A DNA stretch of 64,000 nt from Rhodococcus qingshengii. Its GTDB lineage: Bacteria > Actinomycetota > Actinomycetes > Mycobacteriales > Mycobacteriaceae. The notes under the pieces were generated by a model, which did not search any database, was not told the origin of the DNA, and worked only from the letters and a program-made list of their open reading frames with translations. The translations under genes were made by a program, and so were the position numbers. Shown piece after piece: positions 53,194 to 63,016 of the stretch. Numbering within the stretch: position 1 is the first letter of the stretch; the number at the start of each line of letters is the position of its first letter. Where the stretch lies: positions 62,001 through 126,000 of the forward strand of contig NZ_JAJNCL010000004.1 in the NCBI RefSeq assembly GCF_021025955.1, read 5' to 3'.

Positions 53194-54099
53194 TCAGACG
53201 AGGTTCTTGCTCGCCTTGATCCGACGACGGATGTCGCGCATCTGAATGGTGTTGCCGGCTTGACGGATCGAGCGTGGGATGAACCTGTTGACGAACGACA
53301 CGAAGATGAAGAGGTGCTCAAATCGACGGCGGTCATCTTCGGTCCACTCGAGGTCGAGTTGGTCGCGGTAGATCGGCGGAAGGAATCCGACCGTCAGGAA
53401 CCGCAACAAGTTTCGGAACACCAGGCGGATCGGCCAGGCGATCATCTGTAGATGGACCAGGTCGATCAGATATTGCTTGGTGCGTTCGTCGATGACGACG
53501 CGTTCGCAACCGAGGTTCCAGTAGCGCTCGAAGTCTGCGCGGGTGGCCGGCCACATCTCTTCGGTGACCTGCAGTGTTGTTCCCAAAGTTGACGCGGACT
53601 CATAGAACGATTCCGCCTGCTCTTCGGACATCTTGCCGTGCAACAACTGATGGCTGTCTTCGAAACCGATGAACAGGCAAGCGGCAACCCATAATTGGAG
53701 TTCGCGATTGAAGGCGTTGTACTTGACCGGGCTGTTCGCATCGGACTTCACGTGTCGGTGCACCGAGTTCACAGCCTCGCGGTAGGCCTTTCGCTCTTCC
53801 TCGTTGCCCAGGATCGCGACAGTGAGGTACTGCGTTGTGGTCCGTGCGCGCTTCCATGGATGCGCGGTCAGAGCACCCGATTCGACCTTGCTTTCCATGA
53901 CGCCGTACGCCACCTCGGGCCAACCGAGTTGCAGGATGACGTTGGCGGCGGCCCCTGCGAATGACCAGAAATCGAGTGCGTCGGTGATGTGTGCGGGTCT
54001 GCGAGCCCACCGCTTACGCTCGGCCGTGATGGTGATGCGTGTCTGATCGGTTCGAAGAGACGACTCGGACTTTCCCGAATCCAGGTAGTGAGTGGGCAT
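53194..54099 (-). CDS. MpaB-family oxygenase (DUF2236)
   Basis: A 301-residue protein from ATG 54099 behind GGAGG. DFWSFAGAAANVILQLGWPEVAYGVMESKVESGAL and RARTTTQYLTVAILGNEEERKAYREAVNSVHRHVKS with its conserved histidines are DUF2236/MpaB hallmarks; this family includes latex-clearing rubber oxygenase and MpaB. It may bind heme and oxidise a hydrophobic substrate. It is the last gene of the mce operon, 24 bp after the Mce-associated gene. Confidence 0.82.
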   Translation of the reverse strand: MPTHYLDSGKSESSLRTDQTRITITAERKRWARRPAHITDALDFWSFAGAAANVILQLGWPEVAYGVMESKVESGALTAHPWKRARTTTQYLTVAILGNEEERKAYREAVNSVHRHVKSDANSPVKYNAFNRELQLWVAACLFIGFEDSHQLLHGKMSEEQAESFYESASTLGTTLQVTEEMWPATRADFERYWNLGCERVVIDERTKQYLIDLVHLQMIAWPIRLVFRNLLRFLTVGFLPPIYRDQLDLEWTEDDRRRFEHLFIFVSFVNRFIPRSIRQAGNTIQMRDIRRRIKASKNLV

Positions 54100-54123
54100 C
54101 GATCCTCCTCCGTGCACGGTGAA

Positions 54124-54681
54124 TTACTTGGTCTCGACGTTGCTCACGAGCCAGCGGTCGTCCGAACGAACCAGGGACACGACCATCCGGTACTTCTGTG
54201 TATTGCCCTCTGGCGCAGCAATGTTCTTGGCCTGCTGGTCGACGAAGACAAGCACCTTTGCCGACGAATCTTCCAGTGACTCGATGCCGACGTCTGTTGC
54301 CGTCGCACTCGCCTGACCTTGACCTCCAGCGACAACCTCGCGCAGTGAATCCACCATCGTTCGGTAGGTGCCGGCAAACTCGTCGGTCGACATCGAGGCG
54401 ATGGTGTCCTTGTTGGCGTCCAAGTTCTGATAATCGAAGGAGGACATGATTGCCGAGTACTCCCTTGCGGTGTCCAGCGCTTCCTGCCGCAACGAGTCGT
54501 TCTGATTCACCGAGTACATGTGAAATCCGAGCACCACCAATGCTGCGATCAGTGTTACCGCCAATAGCGAGATCAGTGCGTTGCGAGGCTCTTTCAGCCG
54601 ACGAAAGAACGACGGGGGAGTCGGATGTTCGGCCACCTCGGTTTCTGCTGCGTCGAGGAGTGCGCTCTCACCGTGTGCCAT
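54124..54681 (-). CDS. Mce-associated membrane protein
   Basis: A 185-residue single-pass protein. A cytoplasmic N-terminus of about 35 residues leads to the membrane helix ALISLLAVTLIAALVVLGFHMY, then an outer domain of about 125 residues ending DDRWLVSNVETK. Proteins of this type follow mceF in most mce operons and stabilise the lipid-import complex. It overlaps mceF by 14 bp. The outer domain resembles the NTF2-like fold, a judgement from pattern only. Confidence 0.83.
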   Translation of the reverse strand: MAHGESALLDAAETEVAEHPTPPSFFRRLKEPRNALISLLAVTLIAALVVLGFHMYSVNQNDSLRQEALDTAREYSAIMSSFDYQNLDANKDTIASMSTDEFAGTYRTMVDSLREVVAGGQGQASATATDVGIESLEDSSAKVLVFVDQQAKNIAAPEGNTQKYRMVVSLVRSDDRWLVSNVETK

Positions 54682-55888
54682 TTCCCAGTCCTTCCAACAT
54701 CAATCTCCAGTAGTTCAAGGCGTCGACTCCGGTCGGAATCAGAATCGGATCCGCGACGACGGGCGGTCCGATCGGAGTGCCGGGGACAGTCGAGTTCTGC
54801 AATCCGAGGTCGTTCGGCCGCGGAGCATTCTGTGCTCCGCGTTGGACCAGGTCGTCGGCGGGCGGGCAGTACATCGCCAGACTCGGACTGGTGTGGGAGA
54901 GATCACCTACCTCTCGTCTGGGGGTGTCGTAGTTGCACACCGGCCCCTGCGTGGCCACCAAGGCGAAATCAGCTCGATCGCCTTTGACTATGGATGCCAG
55001 CTTGGCGAGACCTTCGGGGATCGTGACGAGTCCGGTTTCCAGGGCGTCCGTGCGGTCGGAGATGATCGGAGCGACCGTGACGAGATTGGCCAGCACCGCT
55101 CCGAAAGAGTTGTGGTACTTGTCGAACAACTGCTGGGCGCTATTGAGGGCGGCGGGTGAATGGTCGGTGAGATAAATCAGTACCGGGGCGTTGGACTCGA
55201 GTTGTTCGGTGAAGTTTTTCGCTGCCCCCATTCCTCGGACGAACGAATCCGATTGTGTCGCCATGGAGTCCATCAGCGTGGAGGTTCGCGACAGCAGCGC
55301 GGCGAGTTCGGCCGACTGGTCGTTCAACTGCGCCGACATGGTCCCGCCGTTGTCGATCATCGTCGCCAAGCTCGGGCCGAGCCCGTTGAACGAATTCCCC
55401 AGTTCGGTCCCGATGTCGCTGATCGCCTGCGGATCAATACCTTCCAGGACGCCGGACGCCTGAAGCATCAACTGGCTCATCTGAACTGGCTGCTGATCCG
55501 CGGGCATGGCGATCTCGTCGCCGTCCCGAAGATACGGGCCATGATCGGTGTTGGGGTAGATGTCGACGTTCTGGATTCCCGCGGCAGTTCCCATCGTCAC
55601 CTTGGCGACGCTGTCGGTAGGTATCTCGGTGTTGTCGTTGAGCGAGAGTTCCACCCGAGCCGAGCGGGTGCCTGCGTCGAGTTCGACTTCACTCACTTTC
55701 CCCACCTGTACACCGCGATACGTGACGACTGTGCCCTTGGTCAGTCCGAAGGCGTCGGACATGTTGGCGTGCAGACGGATTTGCCCACCAAAACCCTGAG
55801 GGCCGACCACGTAGACGATCCCGAAAGGAATGACCACAGCAGCGATCAGAGCGAACAGGACAAGTTGAACAAGCGCAAGGCGACTCAA
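54668..55888 (-). CDS. mceF: Mce family protein MceF
   Basis: A 406-residue protein with an N-terminal anchor (LVQLVLFALIAAVVIPFGIVYV) and an MCE domain with DAFGLTKGTVVTYRGVQVGKVSEVELDAG. A long coiled-coil-like helical region follows, ending in a proline-rich tail. It is one of six subunits of a hexameric periplasmic needle that passes lipids between outer membrane and the inner-membrane permease. It overlaps mceE by 4 bp. Confidence 0.9.
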   Translation of the reverse strand: MSRLALVQLVLFALIAAVVIPFGIVYVVGPQGFGGQIRLHANMSDAFGLTKGTVVTYRGVQVGKVSEVELDAGTRSARVELSLNDNTEIPTDSVAKVTMGTAAGIQNVDIYPNTDHGPYLRDGDEIAMPADQQPVQMSQLMLQASGVLEGIDPQAISDIGTELGNSFNGLGPSLATMIDNGGTMSAQLNDQSAELAALLSRTSTLMDSMATQSDSFVRGMGAAKNFTEQLESNAPVLIYLTDHSPAALNSAQQLFDKYHNSFGAVLANLVTVAPIISDRTDALETGLVTIPEGLAKLASIVKGDRADFALVATQGPVCNYDTPRREVGDLSHTSPSLAMYCPPADDLVQRGAQNAPRPNDLGLQNSTVPGTPIGPPVVADPILIPTGVDALNYWRLMLEGLGNGTR

Positions 55889-56949
55889 CGCGAACCTCCC
55901 TGAAGTAGATCGGTGAGAGTTCCCGCCGGTGCGATCGATTGTCCGGCCATACCGCCGCTCCAGAGCTTGTCGATTGTTCCCGGAATATCCAGGGCGCCGT
56001 CGAAAACGAGGTAGTCGCCTTGCACTGCGCCGGTGAAGTTTTCGAGCAACCCGTTCATGTTCGTCAGCGTCTGGCCGATCTCCGAGTTGAACGAATCCAG
56101 AGTCCCGACAACGGTCGACGCATCGTGCAGCATCGTGTCGAGCCCGTTGGGTGAGGAGTCGAGAATGGTGTTTGCGTTGGTGGCGAGCTGAACGGTCGAG
56201 TTCAAGAGGCTCGCAATCTGATCCTTCTGCCCCACGAGAATCGACACCACCTGTGGAACGGAATCGAGGTAGTTGTCGACGACTTCTTGTTGCCCGGCCA
56301 ACTGCGAGGAGACCCGGGCAGCGAGGTCGACGGCCTCGTCGAACTCGCTTCGGTGACTGCTTGCCTCTGCCATGAGCGAGGTCAGGGTGTCGGTCAGAGA
56401 ACGAACTTCACCTGAGCGCCCGGAAAACGCGGTGTTCAGTTCGCGTACGACGGTATCGAGTTGATCGATGCCGCTCCCGGTCAGAACCGTACCGAGGGTG
56501 GCAAGTGCACTTTCGACCTGCGGACCGATCTCGGTGCGAGACTCCGGAATTGTATCGCCGTCGCTCAGCGTAGAACCGGACGGAACCTCCGGCAGCAGCA
56601 GTCGAATGAACGGGTTTCCCAGTGCGGACGGGAGTTCGACGGAGGCCTCGACGTTGTCCGGCAACTGCGTCGCAGCGTCCAGACTCAGTGTCACGTCGGC
56701 TCCGACGACGTCGGCTGACAGTGCGGATACTCGACCGATGACTTTCTGGCCGCTGCGGACGTCTGCTCCCAACACCAGGCCGTCAGCGCCGGCCAGTTGT
56801 AGCGACACGTTGTACGCGTCACCGTCGGCCGAACGACCCAGCGGAAGGTCCTGAATGCCTGCGCTGCAGCCACCGAAGGCGAACACAGCCGCACAACCCA
56901 TACCGATGATCGCGACGCCGGCGACTATCCGAACCGATTGCCTCGTCAA
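55885..56949 (-). CDS. mceE: Mce lipoprotein MceE (LprN-like)
   Basis: A 354-residue protein. The signal and lipobox AAVFAFGGCSAG near residue 28 make it the lipid-anchored Mce subunit. The MCE domain contains LVLGADVRSGQKVIGRVSALSADV. The helical region SSQLAGQQEVVDNYLDSVP follows. The fifth mce position is normally the lipoprotein, which fits. It overlaps mceD by 4 bp. Confidence 0.9.
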   Translation of the reverse strand: MTRQSVRIVAGVAIIGMGCAAVFAFGGCSAGIQDLPLGRSADGDAYNVSLQLAGADGLVLGADVRSGQKVIGRVSALSADVVGADVTLSLDAATQLPDNVEASVELPSALGNPFIRLLLPEVPSGSTLSDGDTIPESRTEIGPQVESALATLGTVLTGSGIDQLDTVVRELNTAFSGRSGEVRSLTDTLTSLMAEASSHRSEFDEAVDLAARVSSQLAGQQEVVDNYLDSVPQVVSILVGQKDQIASLLNSTVQLATNANTILDSSPNGLDTMLHDASTVVGTLDSFNSEIGQTLTNMNGLLENFTGAVQGDYLVFDGALDIPGTIDKLWSGGMAGQSIAPAGTLTDLLQGGSR

Positions 56950-58043
56950 TTGCCACCTCCGGGGACGGCTCCGCCGGAAATCGCGGAGGCGATCCCGAGC
57001 GGATCAGAAGTGCTGAGGGGGAGGGAAATCGGATTCGTGAATCCGGCACCGGTGCAGATCGGCAACTTGTACGCGTCGCACAGTGGCTTGGCGACGGCGA
57101 ACTGAGTCAGTGCAGTCGAGACATTGAGCCGAATGCGTCCGCGCTGATCAGGGCCGATAGTTTGAGAGAGGTTCTGCATCATCAACGGCACCAGGTCCAT
57201 GAACTCGGCGAGGCCAGGTTGTTTGGCAGCCAGAGTGTCACCGAGAACTCGCACGTTGTCGGCTATGGCACCGACATCGTCGCCGTGAGTTGTCATGAAA
57301 CTGTTCAGTTGATCGAAGACGACCTGCAGATCCTGCAGCGGTTGGGAGATGTCCATGTTCTGGCTCGCCCACTGATCGCCCAGTTCGCCGAGGTCACCGA
57401 CAAGCTCGTCCAAGCTGACCTGCCGTGTGTCCAACGCACTCATCAAGGTGTTGAGATTGTCGACGAGTGCACCGATGTCTTCCGACCGAGCGCCGACAAC
57501 TCCGGTGGCCGTGCTGAGGTTGCGAATGGCGGTGTTGAATTGATCGCCCTGACCCTGCCACCCGGCGGCGCCGCGGCTCACTAGATCGCCGAGATTGCCA
57601 CCTTCCCCGGCAAATGCGTCGGCCAAGGTGCTGACGCTTCCCATCAACCCGTCGAAATCTATGGGGGAGTGCGACCGTTCGATCGGAATCTGATCGCCGT
57701 CCTTCAGCGTCTCTCCGCCGGTGTACGCCGGACCGAGTTCGATGTGGCGATCGCTGATCACCGACGGATTGAGAACATAGGCCGAAGCGTCGGCGGGCAA
57801 ATTGACGGAGTTGGGCATCGACATCGCCACTCGAACAGAAGTTCCGCGAGGTTCCACCGACGCGACCGTCCCGACGCCGACTCCGAGGACAGTGACCTTG
57901 CTTCCCTCGTAAATCCCGCCGACGTAGCTGAAATCGGCGTAGACGGTCTTGGACTGATCGGTTCGTCCGAAGACGTACCAACCGGGGAGTGCAATAGCCA
58001 GGGTCACGACCAGCATGGCAGTGACAGCTTTTCGTGTATTCAC
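56946..58043 (-). CDS. mceD: Mce family protein MceD
   Basis: A 365-residue protein from GTG 58043 with membrane anchor AVTAMLVVTLAIALPGWYVF. The MCE domain includes GGIYEGSKVTVLGVGVGTVASVEPRG, followed by a helical region (LVDNLNTLMSALDTRQVSLDELV). It starts 4 bp inside the end of mceC. A longer frame upstream runs into mceC in the wrong frame and was rejected. Confidence 0.89.
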   Translation of the reverse strand: MNTRKAVTAMLVVTLAIALPGWYVFGRTDQSKTVYADFSYVGGIYEGSKVTVLGVGVGTVASVEPRGTSVRVAMSMPNSVNLPADASAYVLNPSVISDRHIELGPAYTGGETLKDGDQIPIERSHSPIDFDGLMGSVSTLADAFAGEGGNLGDLVSRGAAGWQGQGDQFNTAIRNLSTATGVVGARSEDIGALVDNLNTLMSALDTRQVSLDELVGDLGELGDQWASQNMDISQPLQDLQVVFDQLNSFMTTHGDDVGAIADNVRVLGDTLAAKQPGLAEFMDLVPLMMQNLSQTIGPDQRGRIRLNVSTALTQFAVAKPLCDAYKLPICTGAGFTNPISLPLSTSDPLGIASAISGGAVPGGGN

Positions 58044-59098
58044 TTGCAGCCCTCCATGATGCCGAGCGCGCAGAGCAGGTTGTCCGGGATCACGGCTGCC
58101 GGCGCGTTGACGTCGGTCCAATTGCCGGTGCCGGTGGAGTCTGTGACTGAACGCAGAGCGGACGGAAGACGAGTCAACAGCAGGTCGATCTGATCGGCGT
58201 TGTCCTTCAGTGTGGTGGTGACTGCGACGAGGTTGTCGGTCATGGCTCCGAACTCGTTCTGACGATCGACGAAAGTGGTCGATATCTTCGAGATGATGAT
58301 TGTCAGGTTGTCGACGAGTTGAGTCAGTGCGTCCTTGCGCATCGCAAGAGTACGAACGATCGTCTGAGCATTGGCAGCAGTGCCGACTATCGAATCGGTT
58401 TGTGCCACCGCCATGTCCGACAGCTCGCGGGACATGGTGAGGATCTGGTCGATCTGTTCACCATTCTGCGCGAAAGCCGCCGAGGCTCCGCTGATTCCGG
58501 CCAGAGCCCGCCCGACTTGATCGGAATCCGTTGGAATCACCTGCGAAAGGGTGTTCATCATGGACTCCATCGCCTGTAGGTCGACGCCGGAGGCCGCGTT
58601 GGTGGCGTCACTGCTGACGTCGTCGAGGCTGTACGGCACGGTTGTGCGGGAGAGCGGAATGACCCGCTCGTCGGAGTCGTCGACCACTCCGGCCGGCACG
58701 ATCTCGAGGTAGCGCTTGCCCAGAACCGTCTTGAGCCTGACCGTCGCGGTGCTCTGGTTTCCCAATGGCTGATCCTTGTCCAGGCGGAAGTTGACGACCA
58801 CGTGGTCGCCGGCAAGGTCGATCGAATCCACTCGGCCCGCGGGAACCCCAGCCACGTAAACCGGATCGGTGTCGGAAAGCCCGCTGGCATTTGCCAACTC
58901 CGCGGTGTATGCCGACGTGCGTACGTTGTACCAGAGCTTCGGAATGCCCAAGGCGGCGCCGAGTCCCACCACCAGAACGAAGATTCCAAGACTACCCAGG
59001 GTGAGAGCGGTGCCGCTACCGCTGCGACGGCGATCCCCTTTGAACAGGAAGAGCATGATGCCGACGAACACGTCGATCAGCTTGACCAGGAACATCAT
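58040..59098 (-). CDS. mceC: Mce family protein MceC
   Basis: A 352-residue protein starting MMFLVKLIDVFVGIMLFLFKG. Two N-terminal hydrophobic stretches are separated by a basic linker (DRRRSG), then the MCE domain ELANASGLSDTDPVYVAGVPAGRVDSIDL. The start overlaps the mceB stop by 4 bp. It ends LLCALGIMEGCK with a C-terminal cysteine pair as in other MceC-type subunits. Confidence 0.89.
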   Translation of the reverse strand: MMFLVKLIDVFVGIMLFLFKGDRRRSGSGTALTLGSLGIFVLVVGLGAALGIPKLWYNVRTSAYTAELANASGLSDTDPVYVAGVPAGRVDSIDLAGDHVVVNFRLDKDQPLGNQSTATVRLKTVLGKRYLEIVPAGVVDDSDERVIPLSRTTVPYSLDDVSSDATNAASGVDLQAMESMMNTLSQVIPTDSDQVGRALAGISGASAAFAQNGEQIDQILTMSRELSDMAVAQTDSIVGTAANAQTIVRTLAMRKDALTQLVDNLTIIISKISTTFVDRQNEFGAMTDNLVAVTTTLKDNADQIDLLLTRLPSALRSVTDSTGTGNWTDVNAPAAVIPDNLLCALGIMEGCK

Positions 59099-60126
59099 GA
59101 GCACACCGGCGAATATGTCGGACCGAAGATGTTGGCTTCCATGTCGCCTGCCTTCAGAGTGAAATTGCAAAGATACAGGCTGATGAAACTTCCGTAACTT
59201 CCGATCCGGTTGGCGGCGTCGGCGAACTGGGGAAGGTTGGCGAGAAGTCTGTTGAACTCGTCGGTGCTCGCAATCCAACTCCCGGTGACACTTTCGAGTT
59301 GTTGCACGGTCTGACCGAATGCGCCGTTCGACCCGGCCATGATCTGAGCCAACGACGAGACAGTTCGGTTTCCCTGATCCAAGAGCGAGACCAGTTGATC
59401 GTTCTGCCCGACGACGGAAGTACTCAGACTGTTCAAACCGTCCAGCAGACCGATCAATTCGGGTTGACGCTCGTCGACGGAGGTGAGAAGAGTGTTCATG
59501 TTCGTGAGTAGTTGTGCGAAGACGTCCTGACGGTCGACCAGGCCGGAACTCATGGTCGCGATCTGGTCGAGCAGGGTGGTCATTGCCTGGCCCTGGCCGT
59601 TGAAGGTTTCGACAAAACTTCGTGTGAGCGTATTCACCTGCTCGGGTTGCAGCGCGGCGAACAACGGTTTGAACCCGTTCATCAGGGCCGTCAAGTTGAT
59701 CGGCGGTGTTGTCTGCGCCAGCGGTATCGTGTCTCCTGGTTCGAGCTGTCGTGCGGATACCGTTGCCTCGCTGTCGTCCTGGGTCAGTGCCAGATATCGA
59801 GCACCGAGCATGTCGCCGTAGCGCACGGCGGCACGGACATCCGACTCGAGGGAATATTGCGACTCGATTTCGACGTCGACGATCGCCTTGCTCGTCCCGC
59901 CTCCGTTGTCGGCAAACGCAACCGAGTCCACGCGGCCGATACGCACACCCGACATGGTGACCGGGTTGCCCGGGTTGAGTCCTTCGACGTCGGTGAACTC
60001 GAACGAGTACGAATCAGTGCTTCCGCGAACCGGGACCGACAACGTGTTCGCCACGAACGAAGCACAGGCGACGCCGGTGATGCAGAAGAGTGACAACCGA
60101 ATGACCTGGCCAGGACGGACCTTCAC
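59095..60126 (-). CDS. mceB: Mce family protein MceB
   Basis: A 343-residue protein with an N-terminal hydrophobic anchor (VIRLSLFCITGVACASFVA) and the MCE domain DVEGLNPGNPVTMSGVRIGRVDSVAF. A long helical domain follows (LLDGLNSLSTSVVGQNDQLVSLLDQG). The ATG overlaps the mceA stop by 4 bp. Confidence 0.9.
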   Translation of the reverse strand: MKVRPGQVIRLSLFCITGVACASFVANTLSVPVRGSTDSYSFEFTDVEGLNPGNPVTMSGVRIGRVDSVAFADNGGGTSKAIVDVEIESQYSLESDVRAAVRYGDMLGARYLALTQDDSEATVSARQLEPGDTIPLAQTTPPINLTALMNGFKPLFAALQPEQVNTLTRSFVETFNGQGQAMTTLLDQIATMSSGLVDRQDVFAQLLTNMNTLLTSVDERQPELIGLLDGLNSLSTSVVGQNDQLVSLLDQGNRTVSSLAQIMAGSNGAFGQTVQQLESVTGSWIASTDEFNRLLANLPQFADAANRIGSYGSFISLYLCNFTLKAGDMEANIFGPTYSPVCS

Positions 60127-61346
60127 GGGACGGTCACCTCGTTACCTCTGACCATCGGCCCCAACATCAGTGTTGTCGCCGGGTTGGGGGCGTCCGACTG
60201 CTCCGGCGAGCCGCCGAGTAATTGATCTTCGAGGAAACGCAGGGTGGCGGCTTCGGCTTCGCCGCCAACGACTGGGGCACTGACGGGTTGTGAAGGCGTC
60301 AGGTTGGAGCCAGAACACTGTGCTCCGTACGAGTTCCCGTACTGCGGGCAATCATCACCTGTGTACGGGAGCGGTTCGGCGAACGTGGCAATTGCTGTGA
60401 TGTCGAACTTTCCGGTGGCGAAGACTCGCGCACCGGAGGCGCCGAACGTGCTGGCATTGGCAAGAGTGGAACGCAGTCCTTCGGGATTTGCCGCGGTGGT
60501 TGCGAGTATCTTTCCGGCAGAATCGATCACGGTGATGATGTTGCTGTTGTTCTCTGCGACAAAATCGTCGACGGTAGCGGCGAAGACTGCGGCTGCGCCG
60601 ATCGAGGTCTCGAGATTCGCTCTGTTGGCGACCATGCTGTTCGAGACGGATGTGGCGGCCGCCAAGGTATCGAGAATGTCGGGGGTTGCGCGGTCCAATG
60701 CGTCGATGACAGATCGGAATTCCGGAGTGGATTGCAGGAATTGGTGTGCAGCGGGAGCCAGTACTCCGGAAGCAGCACTGAGATTGTCTATCGTGGTGCC
60801 TATTTCGGCCCCGTTTCCGTCCAGGGCTTGGCCGAGAGCGGTCAGAGCCGTTTGAAGCTTCTCGGGTTGCATTGCTGTGAGGACTCCGACCAACTTGGTG
60901 TACACGTCATAGAGGGCGACCGCCTCGGGTCCGTCGTCCATGCGGATCTCGTCTCCGTCCGCGAGAGTTGTTCGGCCCTGCGGCGCCGGGTTGTCCACGA
61001 GTTGCATGTAGATGTCACCGAAGAACGTGCGCGGAACAACGCGAGCCATCACGTCGGCGGGAATCTTCGATGCATCCTCAGTCTGTATCTGTAGTTGCAC
61101 CACGGATTCTGCGGTGCCTGATTCGATTTCGCCGATTCGGCCGATGTTGACCCCGTGATACCGGACCGGTGCCTCGCCGCTGATCAGGCCCGCCGTGGCT
61201 GGAACAGCCACGAATACGTCGGTGCTCTGCTCGAGGTTTCCGGATCCACGCAGCACCATAGTCACTGCCGCTACGACGGCCACCACGACGGCGATCGCGC
61301 CACGCAGTGCGTAGACGATCTTCGTGCGTGTAGTGAGTCTGTCCAC
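60123..61346 (-). CDS. mceA: Mce family protein MceA
   Basis: A 407-residue protein from GTG 61346. The anchor is AIAVVVAVVAAVTMVL, and the MCE domain is AGLISGEAPVRYHGVNIGRIGEIESG. The hydrophobic barrel region IYMQLVDNPAPQGRT is next. It is the first Mce subunit, 3 bp after yrbEB. The proline-rich C-terminus is unusual only in its length. Confidence 0.9.
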   Translation of the reverse strand: MDRLTTRTKIVYALRGAIAVVVAVVAAVTMVLRGSGNLEQSTDVFVAVPATAGLISGEAPVRYHGVNIGRIGEIESGTAESVVQLQIQTEDASKIPADVMARVVPRTFFGDIYMQLVDNPAPQGRTTLADGDEIRMDDGPEAVALYDVYTKLVGVLTAMQPEKLQTALTALGQALDGNGAEIGTTIDNLSAASGVLAPAAHQFLQSTPEFRSVIDALDRATPDILDTLAAATSVSNSMVANRANLETSIGAAAVFAATVDDFVAENNSNIITVIDSAGKILATTAANPEGLRSTLANASTFGASGARVFATGKFDITAIATFAEPLPYTGDDCPQYGNSYGAQCSGSNLTPSQPVSAPVVGGEAEAATLRFLEDQLLGGSPEQSDAPNPATTLMLGPMVRGNEVTVP

Positions 61347-61349
61347 GGT

Positions 61350-62207
61350 TCAGACCCCCATTCCCGGGATCTGGGGCACGAGGCCCCACAGCGCGAAAGT
61401 CATCAGTACGTCGAGGATTCCGATCGCGAGGATCGCAGTCCGGAGCGCGCGCCCGGCCGCTTGCCCGACGCCGGCTGGACCGCCGGATGCGTAGTAGCCG
61501 TACGCGCAGTGAACCAGCGCGACAACAGCGGCGAACACCACGGCCTTGAGGCCCGAGTACAGGAGATCCTGCGGCGAGATGGCCAGATGGAAGAAGTAGT
61601 CGTAGGTACCTGCCGATGCACCGTTGAAGAACACGACGACCAGTCGGGTCGAGAGGTAGCTGGCCAACAGTCCGATCATGTAGATCGGGATGACGCAGAT
61701 CATGGCAGCGATGACCCGCGTACCCGCGAGGAAGGGAATCGATCTGATTGCCATCGAGTCCAGTGCGTCGATCTCGTCGGAGATACGCATTGCGCCGATC
61801 TGGGCGGTGAAACCCGTTCCGACCTTGGCGGCCAACGCTATAGCGACGACAACTGGGGCAAGCTCGCGTGTGTTGGCAACTGCGGAAAGCATGCCGGAGA
61901 GTGAGGTCATCCCGACAAGTTCGAGTCCGCGATGTGTCTCCACGCCCAGCATCATCGCGGCTGCAAGAGACATCGCGAACACGATGCCGATAGTGCCGCC
62001 GCCGGACAACAGCGAGTTCGTTCCGAAGCTGACTTCGCTGATCTGGCCGAGTGCGTGTTTGCGGTATTTGGTGAGAGCAAAGGGGATCGAGGCGATGGTG
62101 CGGATGTAAAAGGTGACATGCTGACCGAGCGACACCAAGCCGTCGCCTGCGGTCCGCAACGGTCTGCCGGCCTGCCGCGCTCGGATCCGGAGATCGACGA
62201 GCGACAT
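61350..62207 (-). CDS. yrbEB: MlaE/YrbE-type permease, second of pair
   Basis: A 285-residue polytopic permease. SLSGMLSAVANTRELAPVVVAIALAAKVGTGFTAQIGAMRISDEIDALDSMAIRSIPFL is the conserved MlaE signature. Together with the next gene it forms the inner-membrane channel to which a separate ATPase (MceG/Mkl type, not in the window) binds. It overlaps the first permease by 1 bp. Confidence 0.92.
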   Translation of the reverse strand: MSLVDLRIRARQAGRPLRTAGDGLVSLGQHVTFYIRTIASIPFALTKYRKHALGQISEVSFGTNSLLSGGGTIGIVFAMSLAAAMMLGVETHRGLELVGMTSLSGMLSAVANTRELAPVVVAIALAAKVGTGFTAQIGAMRISDEIDALDSMAIRSIPFLAGTRVIAAMICVIPIYMIGLLASYLSTRLVVVFFNGASAGTYDYFFHLAISPQDLLYSGLKAVVFAAVVALVHCAYGYYASGGPAGVGQAAGRALRTAILAIGILDVLMTFALWGLVPQIPGMGV

Positions 62208-63016
62208 CAGAATTCACCGACTGCCGGCACGATCACGGTATACAGCGCGGACAACACAGTGTTCACGATGAAGACGAGCGCGAAAGCGATGACGACGGCT
62301 TCGTTGACTGCGTCGGCAACGCCGCGTGGGCCGCCTTTTGCATGGAGACCTTTGAAGGTGGCGACCAAAGTCGAAGCGAGACCGAAGATCGCAGCCTTCA
62401 CCAAAGCCATGACGAAGTCGGAAGATCGCCCGTACTGACTGAACGTTGCCATGAATGTTCCGGCCGGAAGGTGCTGGACGTAGATGTGGTACAGGTAGCA
62501 CGCGATCACACCGCCGAAGGTGACCATCGAACAGAGTGCAAGGGAGACGATCACTGCTGCAACCAATCTCGGTGCGACCAGACGCTCGATCACATCGATG
62601 CCCATCACTTCCATGGCGTCGATTTCTTCCCGGATCTTTCGTGAACCCAGATCCGTGCAGATCGCCGATCCGGCGACTCCGGCCATCATCAACGCGCACA
62701 CCAGCGCCGCGGCCTGACCGACGATGATGAAAGCCACGACCGCTCCGGAATATCCACCGGCACCGATCCGGCCGGCCAGTTCACCGACCGAGACGGCGAT
62801 GAAAACGCCGATCGGAATCATGAGAAGCAGCGACGGGCCGGTGCTGACGCGACCGATGAACAGGGTCTGAGTAATCGTCTCGTGCAACGAGAGTCGCCTG
62901 CGGAGGATTGCTGTGAACAGGCCGAAGAGTGCCTGAACCGAGAATCCGATCAGATAGCCCCCCTGTAACGCTACGTCTCGTACCGGGCCCTTCGCGGCTG
63001 GTAGCTCGTACGTCAT
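62207..63016 (-). CDS. yrbEA: MlaE/YrbE-type permease, first of pair
   Basis: A 269-residue permease with the family signature LMMAGVAGSAICTDLGSRKIREEIDAMEVMGIDVIERLVAPR. It is the first gene of the mce operon. The start ATG at 63016 is preceded by the 541-bp gap shared with a divergent TetR gene. The substrate class (steroid, fatty acid or mycolate) cannot be read from the sequence; lack of adjacent steroid genes does not favour an mce4-type role. Confidence 0.92.
   Translation of the reverse strand: MTYELPAAKGPVRDVALQGGYLIGFSVQALFGLFTAILRRRLSLHETITQTLFIGRVSTGPSLLLMIPIGVFIAVSVGELAGRIGAGGYSGAVVAFIIVGQAAALVCALMMAGVAGSAICTDLGSRKIREEIDAMEVMGIDVIERLVAPRLVAAVIVSLALCSMVTFGGVIACYLYHIYVQHLPAGTFMATFSQYGRSSDFVMALVKAAIFGLASTLVATFKGLHAKGGPRGVADAVNEAVVIAFALVFIVNTVLSALYTVIVPAVGEF

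Noticed and set aside
61078-62217. 379-codon minus-strand frame overlapping the yrbEB gene
   Set aside because: Shifted frame of the permease and mceA, arginine-rich, no membrane segments.
53194-63016. mce4-type steroid importer
   Set aside because: No steroid genes or KstR-like site were found beside this operon, so the substrate class is left open.
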